From JAJAZB01 sp964244295 (lineage in GTDB: Bacteria > Bacteroidota > Bacteroidia > Cytophagales > Spirosomataceae): a DNA stretch of 64,000 nt. Within the stretch, counting starts at the first letter, position 1, and each line of letters starts with the position of its first letter. Below, in pieces: positions 25,742-32,707 of this stretch. A program made the position numbers and the translations under genes. The notes beneath the pieces are model-generated. The model was not told the DNA's origin and ran no database searches. It saw nothing but the letters and a program-made list of their open reading frames with translations. The DNA lies in contig CAXTIG010000036.1 of the NCBI GenBank assembly GCA_964244295.1, forward strand, positions 10,098 through 74,097. The letters are read 5' to 3'.

Positions 25742-26335
25742 TTATCCCGCTTTGCGGTATCGCCGCCCGATTCGGTGGGCAGGCGGTGTTAGTTCAGTTT
25801 CTTCAGCGTGGGCCTGACTTTCGTTGATGGACCGCAGGACACCCAGTTCATCGGCTGACTCGCGGGCCAGGGCCTCGCGGTGGCGTTCTTCGAGGTACCG
25901 GCTTTTTTCATCGAGGTATCCACTCATCACTTGAAACACCAGTGTTGCCAGCGGCAATCCGGCCGGAGCCTGCCCTTTCAGTTTCGCCCGTTTAAACGCC
26001 AGCACCACATCTTTCACGCTTTCGGTCGGATACTGCTCGGCGAGCAACGTAGCCACCTCCAGTACGTCGAGCGGACTGGCGCTCAAGTGCGATGCCGTTG
26101 CGCTGGCTACGACGAAACACAGTAATTTTCGTACCATCTCGTCACCGAGCGAACCCCGCAGGTTCATCAATTTTGGCGCGGCCAGGGCCTGTTCCATTGT
26201 CATGGCTGCCTGCAACTGCACGTACACCCGTCGTAACGGAATGCTTCTGCCAGCGGCGGCCACCTGTTCCAACCGCAGGGTTGCGAGGTGGCTTACCAAA
26301 CGTCGTTCGGGCGAGGGCCTTAACTCAGCTTTCAT
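25742..26335 (-). CDS. Helical hypothetical protein next to a phage-type regulator
   Basis: A 197-residue, largely helical cytosolic protein (ALAAPKLMNLRGSLGDEMVR; VLEVATLLAEQYPTESVKDV; a basic end RIGRRYRKAG). No family recognised. It is divergent from the Cro/CI-type gene at 26507, and both promoters lie in the same 170-nt AT-rich interval, so that regulator probably controls it. The central VLEVATLLAEQYP-KDVVLAFKRAK stretch is reminiscent of small helical adaptor domains, but that is only an impression. Confidence 0.5.
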   Translation of the reverse strand: MKAELRPSPERRLVSHLATLRLEQVAAAGRSIPLRRVYVQLQAAMTMEQALAAPKLMNLRGSLGDEMVRKLLCFVVASATASHLSASPLDVLEVATLLAEQYPTESVKDVVLAFKRAKLKGQAPAGLPLATLVFQVMSGYLDEKSRYLEERHREALARESADELGVLRSINESQAHAEETELTPPAHRIGRRYRKAG

Positions 26336-26506
26336 TGGTTTTGCTCCGGTTATTATTTAACGAAAGAATAGCTGTTAAATTATTTATGAGCAAACGGCTT
26401 GAAAATAGGCGATTCTTTTTCTCTATCTTTGAACTCTAACCTATTTTACCGCCAAACTATTCCATATTTATAGAATAAATTTCAAAAATTTTACACCAAC
26501 CCTCTC
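26336..26506. promoter_or_regulatory. Divergent AT-rich promoter region with -7 box and operator-like palindrome
   Basis: TATCTTTG (26424-26431) fits the -7 consensus for the + strand HTH gene. Downstream, TATTC-N10-GAATA (26458-26477), which also contains CTAT-N9-ATAG, could be an autorepression site. Base composition is clearly more AT-rich than the coding DNA. Confidence 0.5.
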
Positions 26507-26947
26507 ATGGATATCTTCGAGCGCCTGACCTACCTGCTGAAAGCCAAACACTTGACGGCTTACCGGTTGAGTAAAGAATTGGGCTACGCCAAACCGGGGA
26601 CGTTTTACGCCATTCTGAGCAAAAAAGTAAAGCCCAGTTTCGACACGCTCACCGCCATTCTGACCCGGTACGACGACATCAACGGCGATTGGTTGCTGCG
26701 TGGCATCGGCGAGGCGTTTAAGACCCCCGCCTTCAACGTGAGCGCTACGCTGCCCATTCAGGCCACCGAAATTCTGAGGGAAACTATCCAGAGTCCCGAA
26801 AGTCAGCGGCTTACGGAACGCGTCGCGTTGCTTGAACAACAACTCCGCGACCGCGATGAAATCGTCCTCCTGCTCAAACAGCAAATTCTGTTGCTGAAAG
26901 AACTCCGGCACCGGGCGGTCCCAGTGGGCAGTGGGCAGGAGCAGTAG
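26507..26947 (+). CDS. Cro/CI-type helix-turn-helix regulator with C-terminal coiled coil
   Basis: A 146-residue DNA-binding protein. Residues about 1-60 form an XRE-like helix-turn-helix (LTAYRLSKELGYAKPGTFY, then AILSKKVKPSFDTLTAILTRY), followed by a linker and a predicted coiled coil (LTERVALLEQQLRDRDEIVL LLKQ). This layout is common in Bacteroidota phage-like repressors. It probably binds palindromes in the adjacent AT-rich region and perhaps the ATAGT/ACTAT sites upstream of other genes in this cluster; that link is inferred. The end has GGCAGTGGGCAG words just before the stop. Confidence 0.75.
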   Translation: MDIFERLTYLLKAKHLTAYRLSKELGYAKPGTFYAILSKKVKPSFDTLTAILTRYDDINGDWLLRGIGEAFKTPAFNVSATLPIQATEILRETIQSPESQRLTERVALLEQQLRDRDEIVLLLKQQILLLKELRHRAVPVGSGQEQ

Positions 26948-26990
26948 GCAGAAAAGCAACGGGTTTCCTCCCATTCCTGCTTAATTTTTG

Positions 26991-27194
26991 TCAAAACGGA
27001 TACACGTGTGGTTCCTCGCTCAGGGCCAGCGGCTCGGCGCCGAGGCGTTGGAGCGTATCCAGGTTCTCGTCGGTGGGCACCGTGATGCGCCCGTGGGCGG
27101 TCACCAGCACGGTCGAGTCCGGGGTAATTTCAATGAGTTCGATGGAATTAGGGTTAATCAAAAACACCCCAGGGTCCCCCTTCAACTGTATCAT
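26991..27194 (-). CDS. Small hypothetical protein, FlbD-like
   Basis: A 67-residue protein: MIQLKGDPGVFLINPNSIEL, then IEITPDSTVLVTAHGRITV. The pattern of an N-terminal strand, a turn with NP, and EITPDSTV resembles FlbD-type small proteins (there FYINPDLIETIEETPDT), though no flagellar genes are present. It overlaps the RecE-like nuclease gene by 41 nt in a different frame, so it belongs to that minus-strand unit. Role unknown. Confidence 0.5.
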   Translation of the reverse strand: MIQLKGDPGVFLINPNSIELIEITPDSTVLVTAHGRITVPTDENLDTLQRLGAEPLALSEEPHVYPF

Positions 27195-27825
27195 AATCGA
27201 CCTCCTTCCATTTTTTTAGCAAGGTTTTGTATTTCTTCCGGCCAAACTCCACGAAACCCGGCTCCGCCGTGGCATCGAAGACGTACAGGCCGTAGGGTTC
27301 TACTTTCTGAATCCCGACGAATAAAAATTTCGGCGGCGTACAGCCGGGCTTGCGGCACAAGCTGTCGAGGTAAAACGCCGCCTGTCGGTCGTAGTCGTAC
27401 TCCCGGCAGCGGGCCACGAACTCGCGGTGACCACGGGCCATCGTGGTTTTCAAATCGAGTACCGTCGCATTTTTGTACACCAAATCAAGCTTGGCTTTGC
27501 AGGCCAACCCTGTGTCGGGGTCGGTAAAAAGGCGCACCGTTTCTTTCTCCGAAAACCGCGAATACCAGCCAAACAACGGGTGCTCACGCAGTCGTTGTTC
27601 GAGCACGTCTACGTGTTCGGAACTGACCGATTTCGGCAAGGGCGTCGCCTTGTGGGGCTCCAGCATCCGCTCGTGCAGGGCGCTGCCCAGCGAATAAGCC
27701 CGTTTACGCTCCGGCTCACGGATGCCAAACAGCCAGTTACGAAACTGGGTCAGGCGTGAGTTGGAAACGCGCGGAATCGCCCAGTAATCCCGGTCGGCAG
27801 GCGTGGCCAGTGGCGTGACCATCAT
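27154..27825 (-). CDS. RecE/RecB-like PD-(D/E)XK exonuclease (DUF3799-like)
   Basis: A 223-residue nuclease-like protein. Motifs: WAIPRVSNSRLTQFRNWLFG, YSLGSALHERMLEP, LACKAKLDLVYKNATVLDLK (Asp and Asp-x-Lys of the PD-(D/E)XK core), and YDRQAAFYLD (the Gln-x3-Tyr motif of the RecB family). This pattern is found in phage RecE-type exonucleases, which process DNA ends for recombination. It lies in a minus-strand string with the 56-residue and 228-residue genes upstream. ATGATGA couples it to the upstream small gene. Mobile-element or phage origin is likely. Confidence 0.75.
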   Translation of the reverse strand: MMVTPLATPADRDYWAIPRVSNSRLTQFRNWLFGIREPERKRAYSLGSALHERMLEPHKATPLPKSVSSEHVDVLEQRLREHPLFGWYSRFSEKETVRLFTDPDTGLACKAKLDLVYKNATVLDLKTTMARGHREFVARCREYDYDRQAAFYLDSLCRKPGCTPPKFLFVGIQKVEPYGLYVFDATAEPGFVEFGRKKYKTLLKKWKEVDYDTVEGGPWGVFD

Positions 27826-27992
27826 CGGCTTTGGTAGGCTTCGTAGAGTTCCAGCCCCCGGCGGGTGGCTTTGGCAAAATCGCTGAACTTCATCTTGCTT
27901 TCCCGGTAAATCTGCATCCCCACGGGCGTCACTTTCCCGTACCGGGCTACCTCGGCGGTGATGAATTGGGTGGCGTTTTGTTTGGTTAGCAT
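27822..27992 (-). CDS. Small hypothetical protein upstream of the RecE-like gene
   Basis: A 56-residue protein starting at the ATG at 27992 (MLTKQNATQFITAEVARYGK), with a basic middle (YRESKMKFSDFAKATRR) and a helical end. The longer frame upstream only translates GTTTGACGG-type words. It is coupled to the nuclease by an ATGATGA overlap. Unknown function; possibly a nucleic-acid-binding accessory. Confidence 0.5.
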   Translation of the reverse strand: MLTKQNATQFITAEVARYGKVTPVGMQIYRESKMKFSDFAKATRRGLELYEAYQSR

Positions 27993-28008
27993 TTTAAAAA
28001 GGTTTGAG

Positions 28009-28054
28009 GGTTTGACGGTTTGGGAAGTTTGAAAAACCCTCAAACCGTCAAACC
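28009..28054. repeat. GGTTTGACGGTTTG palindrome
   Basis: Arms 28009-28022 and 28041-28054 are perfect. Flanking GGTTTGAGGG and AAACCCTCAAACC words extend it loosely. It separates the 228-residue gene from the small gene upstream of the nuclease. Confidence 0.85.
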
Positions 28055-28057
28055 AAT

Positions 28058-28744
28058 TTAGGCGGCGAGGCTTTCCCCGCCGATCAGGGGGGCATCCATG
28101 TACGCTAGGGCGTTGTAAAAACCCTTCGACACGGCCTTGTACTCGGCGGTAGGCGTGAGGGTGTCGGCGCGGAAAATGCGGTGGTCGCGCACGAAATCGC
28201 GCACTTCCTTCACCTTCGCCTGGTCGGCGGGCACGTAGCTAAACTTGGCGATGTAGTAGGTGCCTTTGGGCGTAATTTTCGTATTCTCCTTTTTCTCCGC
28301 CGTGATGGTCAGCATCACGTCCGAAAGGCTGAGTTCTTCGTAAAACAGCGGTTCAATCAGCCCAAAGAGCACGTTGACCGAGGTGTTGTTGAACATCACC
28401 ACCGAGACGCAATTTTTTTCGTCGATGAAAAAAATCTCGGCCCATTGTTCCTTCCGGCCCCGCTCGAACAGGTTTTCCTCGAAAATCCGCCAAGCCACGG
28501 GCTGGATGGTCATTTTGTTGCCCAAATCGGTTTCGCCGTTGAGGTTGAACCGACCCGTTTGTCCGTTGAAACGGTACTGTTTGGGATGGCCTTCGAGGTA
28601 TTTGAATTTGCTTACCACGGCCACCTCACCGGTTTCTTCATCGCGCTTTTCGATTTGGTAGGACTTGAGCCCCCCCACCGGTACGAGGCTGTTGAGCGAC
28701 CGCGTTTCGGCGTCGATGGTCAGGTTGGATTGCGTCGTTGCCAT
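28058..28744 (-). CDS. Hypothetical protein of the recombination-like cluster
   Basis: A 228-residue soluble protein with mixed alpha/beta character (FKYLEGHPKQYRFNGQTGRF; AEIFFIDEKNCVSVVMFNNT; DVMLTITAEKKENTKITPKG; AKVKEVRDFVRDHRIFRADT). No family recognised. Its place next to a RecE-like exonuclease makes a single-strand annealing or DNA-binding partner the first hypothesis, but no RecT motif is visible. ATG at 28744. Confidence 0.55.
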   Translation of the reverse strand: MATTQSNLTIDAETRSLNSLVPVGGLKSYQIEKRDEETGEVAVVSKFKYLEGHPKQYRFNGQTGRFNLNGETDLGNKMTIQPVAWRIFEENLFERGRKEQWAEIFFIDEKNCVSVVMFNNTSVNVLFGLIEPLFYEELSLSDVMLTITAEKKENTKITPKGTYYIAKFSYVPADQAKVKEVRDFVRDHRIFRADTLTPTAEYKAVSKGFYNALAYMDAPLIGGESLAA

Positions 28745-28829
28745 AGTCTACAGAAATTGAATACTGGTTTGGTTGATACTCCGGCTACCTCCGAAGGGTT
28801 AAAATCCTCGCAGGGTTAGATTCCCTCCT

Positions 28830-29159
28830 TTACGAAGCCATCCGCTCCCTCGAATCCAGGCGACGTAACCCTCCGTTTGGGGAGCCGAACAAGTCGAGTT
28901 GCTTACCGGGTTTGGGCTGCGCGCTCAGGCCTTCCAAGGCTTGTTGCAACGCTTGGTTAAATTCCGATTCAGTGGCCGGAATGCAGCCCCAGGCCCAAAA
29001 CATCCCGGCTTCGTAGCGCAGCATCTCCACGGCGGGCGCGTCGGGATGCAACGTGATGAGCTTCACGCGCTCGGCGTTGGTGGTCCCGACCAGGTACTGA
29101 AAAAAGTGTTCGCCCGTGGGGGTCTTGAAGTAGATCTGAGGCGTTTCGTTGGTGTTCAT
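28830..29159 (-). CDS. Small cluster protein, paralogue of the 30988-31257 gene
   Basis: A 109-residue protein. The first 75 residues (IYFKTPTGEHFFQYLVGTTN; MLRYEAGMFWAWGCIPATES; EFNQALQQAL) align by eye with the protein encoded at 30988-31257 (NFFKTSGGGQFFQKI; LKCVPCTEDEFSDAEQRA). The C-terminal tail (KPGKQLDLFGSPNGGLRRL) is unlike it; its QLDLF resembles a beta-clamp-binding motif. Promoter (minus strand): TTTG at 29220-29223 and TATATTTA at 29191-29198, next to an ATAGT/ACTA palindrome. Function unknown. Confidence 0.55.
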   Translation of the reverse strand: MNTNETPQIYFKTPTGEHFFQYLVGTTNAERVKLITLHPDAPAVEMLRYEAGMFWAWGCIPATESEFNQALQQALEGLSAQPKPGKQLDLFGSPNGGLRRLDSRERMAS

Positions 29160-29361
29160 GTCCTTGCTGATGCGTGGTTGAATTAGACTGTAAATATATC
29201 ACATGCTTCGCACATTATTCAAATAGTAACGACTAATTTATACGATATTTTTATTATAAGCCCTTTAATTCTTCGGATTCGCGTCGTATTTTTGAAGGAG
29301 TAACCCGCCAGGTGGAGAACCCGCCCGGCAGCAGACGATTTCACCCCAAAAAGCTTTTCCG
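29160..29361. promoter_or_regulatory. Divergent promoter region: small cluster gene and ruvB
   Basis: Minus strand: -33 TTTG at 29220-29223, -7 TATATTTA at 29191-29198, and a TAGT-N4-ACTA palindrome (29224-29235) abutting the -33 box. Plus strand: TATTTTTG (29287-29294) is a good -7 box for ruvB, 68 nt before its start. Confidence 0.55.
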
Positions 29362-30378
29362 ATGTCTGATTCTTCGATTGTCCGGCACACCCAGGCTGAT
29401 CAGGTGGATAAGGAGATAGAGCGGGCGCTGCGGCCCCTGTCCTTCTCCGATTTCACCGGCCAGGACAAGGTGCTCGAAAACCTGAACGTGTTCGTGCGGG
29501 CGGCCATCCAGCGCAAGGAAGCCCTCGACCACGTCATTCTCCACGGCCCGCCGGGTTTGGGCAAGACCACTCTTTCGCACATTCTCGCCAACGAACTGGG
29601 CACGGGTATCAAATGCACCACCGGCCCGGTGCTCGACAAACCCAGCGATTTGGCCGGGCTGCTGACCAATCTCCAGCCCTACGACGTACTCTTCATCGAC
29701 GAGATTCACCGACTCAACCCCGTGGTGGAAGAATACCTCTATTCGGCGATGGAGGATTATAAAATCGACATCCTCCTCGACAGCGGCCCCAATGCCCGCT
29801 CGGTGCAAATCGGACTGAATCCTTTTACGCTCGTAGGGGCCACCACCCGCGCCGGGCTGCTGACCTCGCCCCTGCGGGCGCGTTTCGGCATCAACTGCCG
29901 CCTGGAGTACTACGACGCGGCCCTGCTCACGGTCATCATTAAGCGCTCGGCGGGGATGCTTGGTACGCCCATCGTCGACCAGGCCGCCGCCGAAATCGCC
30001 CGCCGGAGCCGGGGGACCCCGCGCATCGCCAACAACCTGCTGCGCCGCACCCGCGATTTCGCCCAGGTACTCGGCGACGGCACCATCACCATCGAAATCG
30101 CCCAACGCGCTCTAGCCGCTCTGGAAGTGGACAGCAACGGCCTCGACGAAATGGACAACCGCATTTTGACGACCATCATCGGGAAATTTAGCGGCGGGCC
30201 AGTGGGCCTGAGCACCATCGCCACCGCCTGCGGCGAAGAAGCCGAAACCATCGAGGAAGTGTACGAGCCGTTTCTGATTCAGGAAGGATTCATCAAACGC
30301 ACCGCCCGTGGGCGTGAAGCGACCGAGAAGGCGTACCAGCACCTGGATATGCCCATGCCGCTGGAATGGGCGGCGTAG
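29362..30378 (+). CDS. ruvB: Holliday junction branch migration helicase RuvB
   Basis: AAA+ motor that drives branch migration with RuvA. Walker A GPPGLGKTT (62-70), Walker B LFIDEIHRL, sensor I GATTRAG, arginine finger region RFGINCRLEYY, and a C-terminal winged helix (DRMDNRILTTIIGKFSGGPVG-type). Length 338 is normal. It is a housekeeping gene lodged within an otherwise accessory set, with its own promoter and a 52-bp-arm hairpin downstream. Confidence 0.98.
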   Translation: MSDSSIVRHTQADQVDKEIERALRPLSFSDFTGQDKVLENLNVFVRAAIQRKEALDHVILHGPPGLGKTTLSHILANELGTGIKCTTGPVLDKPSDLAGLLTNLQPYDVLFIDEIHRLNPVVEEYLYSAMEDYKIDILLDSGPNARSVQIGLNPFTLVGATTRAGLLTSPLRARFGINCRLEYYDAALLTVIIKRSAGMLGTPIVDQAAAEIARRSRGTPRIANNLLRRTRDFAQVLGDGTITIEIAQRALAALEVDSNGLDEMDNRILTTIIGKFSGGPVGLSTIATACGEEAETIEEVYEPFLIQEGFIKRTARGREATEKAYQHLDMPMPLEWAA

Positions 30379-30381
30379 TTT

Positions 30382-30496
30382 TGAATCAGAATTTACAGAA
30401 TTCCGGAATTTTCAGAATTCAAAAAAGCCGCTGACTCAATCGAGCAGCGGCTTTTTTGAATTCTGAAAATTCCGGAATTCTGTAAATTCTGATTCA
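30382..30496. repeat. 52-bp-arm inverted repeat with terminator core between convergent genes
   Basis: Arms 30382-30433 and 30445-30496 are perfect reverse complements around an 11-nt loop. The inner part (AAAAAAGCCGCTG / CAGCGGCTTTTTT) is a bidirectional Rho-independent terminator. The outer part is words like GAATTCCGGAATTTTCAG. The right arm contains the stop codon of the 30494-30916 gene, and the left arm begins 3 nt after the ruvB stop. Confidence 0.92.
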
Positions 30497-30916
30497 GACA
30501 TACTGCCGCAAATACCCCAGCGCCTCGTGCAGCGAACGCGTCGAGGTACGCTGGGAGCGGATGGCATTTTGAAGCAGGCTATCGGTTTTAAGTTGGGCCA
30601 GGGCGTGGGTTTCGGCCTCGTTGAGTTGATCGAGCAGGTCGAAGAGCGTATCCACGTCCGCCGATTGGGGCGGCAGGGAGGCGCTGGCTTGCAGGGTAGG
30701 TAGGCTTTGGGCCAGCGGGTGCGTGGCTTTAGTCAGGCCGGTCAGTTCAAGGACCTGCTGCTTAAAGGTTTTGGCTTGTTGCAACAACGCCTCGAACACT
30801 TCCCGCAAATCAGCATCGGCCAGGTGATCGGTAGCCCAGCGGTATACTTCGAGCCGGGTGTTGGTCAGGCCCACGAAGGCGCTCAGGGCGCGTGAGGGAG
30901 AAGCAGTGAGGGTCAT
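30494..30916 (-). CDS. Helical-bundle hypothetical protein
   Basis: A 140-residue, nearly all-helical protein (RLEVYRWATDHLADADLREV; LFDLLDQLNEAETHALAQLK; SLHEALGYLRQYV), resembling ferritin-like or DUF2383-type four-helix bundles without an obvious metal-ligand set. The ATG at 30916 is chosen because upstream codons look non-coding. It follows the small paralogue gene (30988-31257) by 71 nt, so the two are probably cotranscribed. Its stop lies in the long inverted repeat. Confidence 0.55.
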   Translation of the reverse strand: MTLTASPSRALSAFVGLTNTRLEVYRWATDHLADADLREVFEALLQQAKTFKQQVLELTGLTKATHPLAQSLPTLQASASLPPQSADVDTLFDLLDQLNEAETHALAQLKTDSLLQNAIRSQRTSTRSLHEALGYLRQYV

Positions 30917-30987
30917 TGAAAACGGGGAAAAAGGAGTGAAACGGTTCGTATCGGTCGGTCGGCGGCCATCCGACCGGTATTTGGAAA

Positions 30988-31257
30988 TCAGGCCGCGTTG
31001 GCCATCCGCGAGGAAGGCATGGGCTGTACGCCGCTCACGGCGATGCCCAGCAGAAAAATCGCGCGTTGCTCGGCGTCGCTGAATTCGTCTTCGGTGCAGG
31101 GCACGCACTTGAGCGACTGGAGAATATCCGGCGTAAACTTCATCCGCTCGATGCAGGGATTGAAGTCGTAGAGGCAGATGACCTTCAGGTTGTCGCCGAT
31201 TTTCTGGAAAAACTGGCCTCCGCCGGAGGTTTTGAAGAAGTTGCTTTGCTCGTTCAT
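30988..31257 (-). CDS. Small cluster protein, paralogue of the 28830-29159 gene
   Basis: An 89-residue protein starting at the ATG at 31257 (MNEQSNFFKTSGGGQFFQKI), then LKVICLYDFNPCIERMKFTP and CVPCTEDEFSDAEQRAIFLL. It matches the 28830-29159 protein in order and spacing of motifs (FFKT-x-G, FFQ, a C-x-P/T-E-EF segment). Promoter (minus strand): TATATTTG at 31299-31306, with nested palindromes in the spacer. Unknown function; tightly repressed expression is likely. Confidence 0.55.
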   Translation of the reverse strand: MNEQSNFFKTSGGGQFFQKIGDNLKVICLYDFNPCIERMKFTPDILQSLKCVPCTEDEFSDAEQRAIFLLGIAVSGVQPMPSSRMANAA

Positions 31258-31298
31258 GTCGTTGGAAGCAAGGCCCGTACGGGCGTTGGTTTTACGTT

Positions 31299-31339
31299 CA
31301 AATATAACAAAACTATCGCATAGTTCGCGCATAGTTTTG
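31299..31339 (-). promoter_or_regulatory. Promoter with nested operator palindromes
   Basis: The minus-strand -7 box TATATTTG (31299-31306) is directly preceded by AACTAT-CGC-ATAGTT (31311-31325), a perfect palindrome. A larger one, CAAAACTAT (31308-31316) with ATAGTTTTG (31331-31339), encloses it. The site fills the -7/-33 spacer, so a bound protein would block transcription. Confidence 0.6.
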
Positions 31340-31428
31340 GAAGGAACTTCAAAATATTTTTCCTGGAAACTACTCTGAGAACGCCGGGCAGAAACCGGCG
31401 TTCTAAGCGCTCAGAACGCCGTTTTCAC

Positions 31429-32487
31429 TTATGCCGCCTGCTGGTAATTCGGCTCCCGCAGGCCCATCATCGCGGGTTTGATGCGGGTCTCGAACCGGTT
31501 GCGCACGAAGCCGTGGCGCAGGTAGTCGGGCAGGGTACCGACGAACTCCCGGTAGGCTTCCTCGCCCATCGCTTTGGCTACGTAAGCCTCGTGAATGCCG
31601 TTGAGGTAGCTCACCAAATCGAGCAGCGAAAAGTGGAACAGCTTGAAGTCGATGTCCGCCTCCACGAAGCGCTCGATTTCCCGGTAATTGGCCGAAATCT
31701 TCAGCCGACTCATCAAATCGTAGAACGTGGTGTAACCCAACCGGGGCGTCAGCTTTTGCCAGTGCCGGGCGTCGAATTTTTGCAGGATGTTGCCCGTCTT
31801 TTCGCTGCGCAAGGCCGTGTTGGGATTGGCCTGCACATCCTGCCGGATTTGCTTGGCCTTTGCTGTGCGCGTGGTGCGCAGAAACTGCGCAATCTGGGCC
31901 TGGGCTTCGCGCGGGTTCCCCACGAGCGTCAGACTCGGCGCCACGCCGGGCACACTTAACCGGTACACCCGGAAATCGCCGTAGTGACCCGACGCGTAAA
32001 AGCCAATGGCGCGGGGATAATGGGCGGTGGCGACCAGACGGCCCACCCTTTGGCGGATGAGTTCGTCGTTACTGCCGTAGAGGCCCTGCGTAGCCAGGAA
32101 GGCCCGCACGCCGAACACCATGCTGTAGTACGCCTGCGGAAACGTCCAGTGGAGGGCATTGCGCAGGTATTGCTCGTCGCCGTTGGCGGCGGTGGAGCGC
32201 AGGGCGTACTCCGTGTTCCAGGAGTTCAGTAACATTCGCTTGGCCTCCTCGATCCGACGGTCCGAAAGGTCGGGCTGGTAGCGGGCAAAGGCCGGAACTT
32301 CATGCAGCGCCCAGGCATCGGGCGTGTTGCGAACGTGGTAGTGAATGCCGAAGTAGTGATTCAGAAAAACCTGCGCGGGAATCGACTTACGCCAGGCTTC
32401 ATCGTTGGTTGCGGGGGCCTCGGATGAGGTCTCCATCGCATCCGGAAAGAGCGGAATAATCGGGGTTTCGTCCAGTTCTTCGTTCAT
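31429..32487 (-). CDS. Hypothetical protein with a possible HEPN-like segment
   Basis: A 352-residue protein. Residues 1-30 are acidic and flexible; a helical region includes LNSWNTEYALRSTAANGDEQ and LHWTFPQAYYSMVFGVRAFL, the latter similar in pattern to helices of HEPN-type domains (AYYxMFxxARALL). The remainder is basic and helical (RTTRTAKAKQIRQDV; RHGFVRNRFETRIKP). No confident family. It is preceded by an AT-rich promoter with an ATAGTT-AA-AACTAT palindrome, as for other genes here. A HEPN-like protein could be an RNase, but the catalytic R-x4-6-H was not identified. Confidence 0.5.
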   Translation of the reverse strand: MNEELDETPIIPLFPDAMETSSEAPATNDEAWRKSIPAQVFLNHYFGIHYHVRNTPDAWALHEVPAFARYQPDLSDRRIEEAKRMLLNSWNTEYALRSTAANGDEQYLRNALHWTFPQAYYSMVFGVRAFLATQGLYGSNDELIRQRVGRLVATAHYPRAIGFYASGHYGDFRVYRLSVPGVAPSLTLVGNPREAQAQIAQFLRTTRTAKAKQIRQDVQANPNTALRSEKTGNILQKFDARHWQKLTPRLGYTTFYDLMSRLKISANYREIERFVEADIDFKLFHFSLLDLVSYLNGIHEAYVAKAMGEEAYREFVGTLPDYLRHGFVRNRFETRIKPAMMGLREPNYQQAA

Positions 32488-32600
32488 GCCAGATTAACGA
32501 AAAAAGGCCCTCAATTAGTTTCTTTTACGGGAGAAATTTTAGTATTCAACTAACTGTTTTTCAAATAGTTAAAACTATATTTTCGTCCTGTAAAAAGTAT
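32488..32600 (-). promoter_or_regulatory. AT-rich promoter with ATAGTT-AA-AACTAT palindrome
   Basis: ATAGTTAAAACTAT at 32565-32578 abuts a minus-strand TTTG. The string TTTTTCAAATAGTTA (32557-32571) closely matches TTATTCAAATAGTAA at 29215-29229, indicating a shared regulatory site. Confidence 0.5.
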
Positions 32601-32607
32601 AAGTTTT

Positions 32608-32692
32608 TGTCATTCTAGAAGGACCTCATCGGCCTCCCGTTCCCCTTTCAGGAAACTAAACGGTAGTCCAACGAGGTCCTTCCAGGATGACA
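32608..32692. repeat. Imperfect inverted repeat (GAAGGACCTC arms)
   Basis: Arms 32608-32627 and 32673-32692 (20 nt, GAAGGACCTC core) pair with few mismatches, with complementary flanks AAGTTTTTG and CAACTTTTTT. It lies between the 31429-32487 promoter and the uvsE stop. Confidence 0.7.
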
Positions 32693-32707
32693 ACTTTTTT
32701 GAGCTTT

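Noticed and set aside
26468..26974. 168-codon minus-strand ORF
   Set aside because: Antisense to the HTH regulator, no recognisable features.
25742..32487. Complete prophage
   Set aside because: No integrase, terminase, capsid or attachment repeats seen, and ruvB is a normal host gene.
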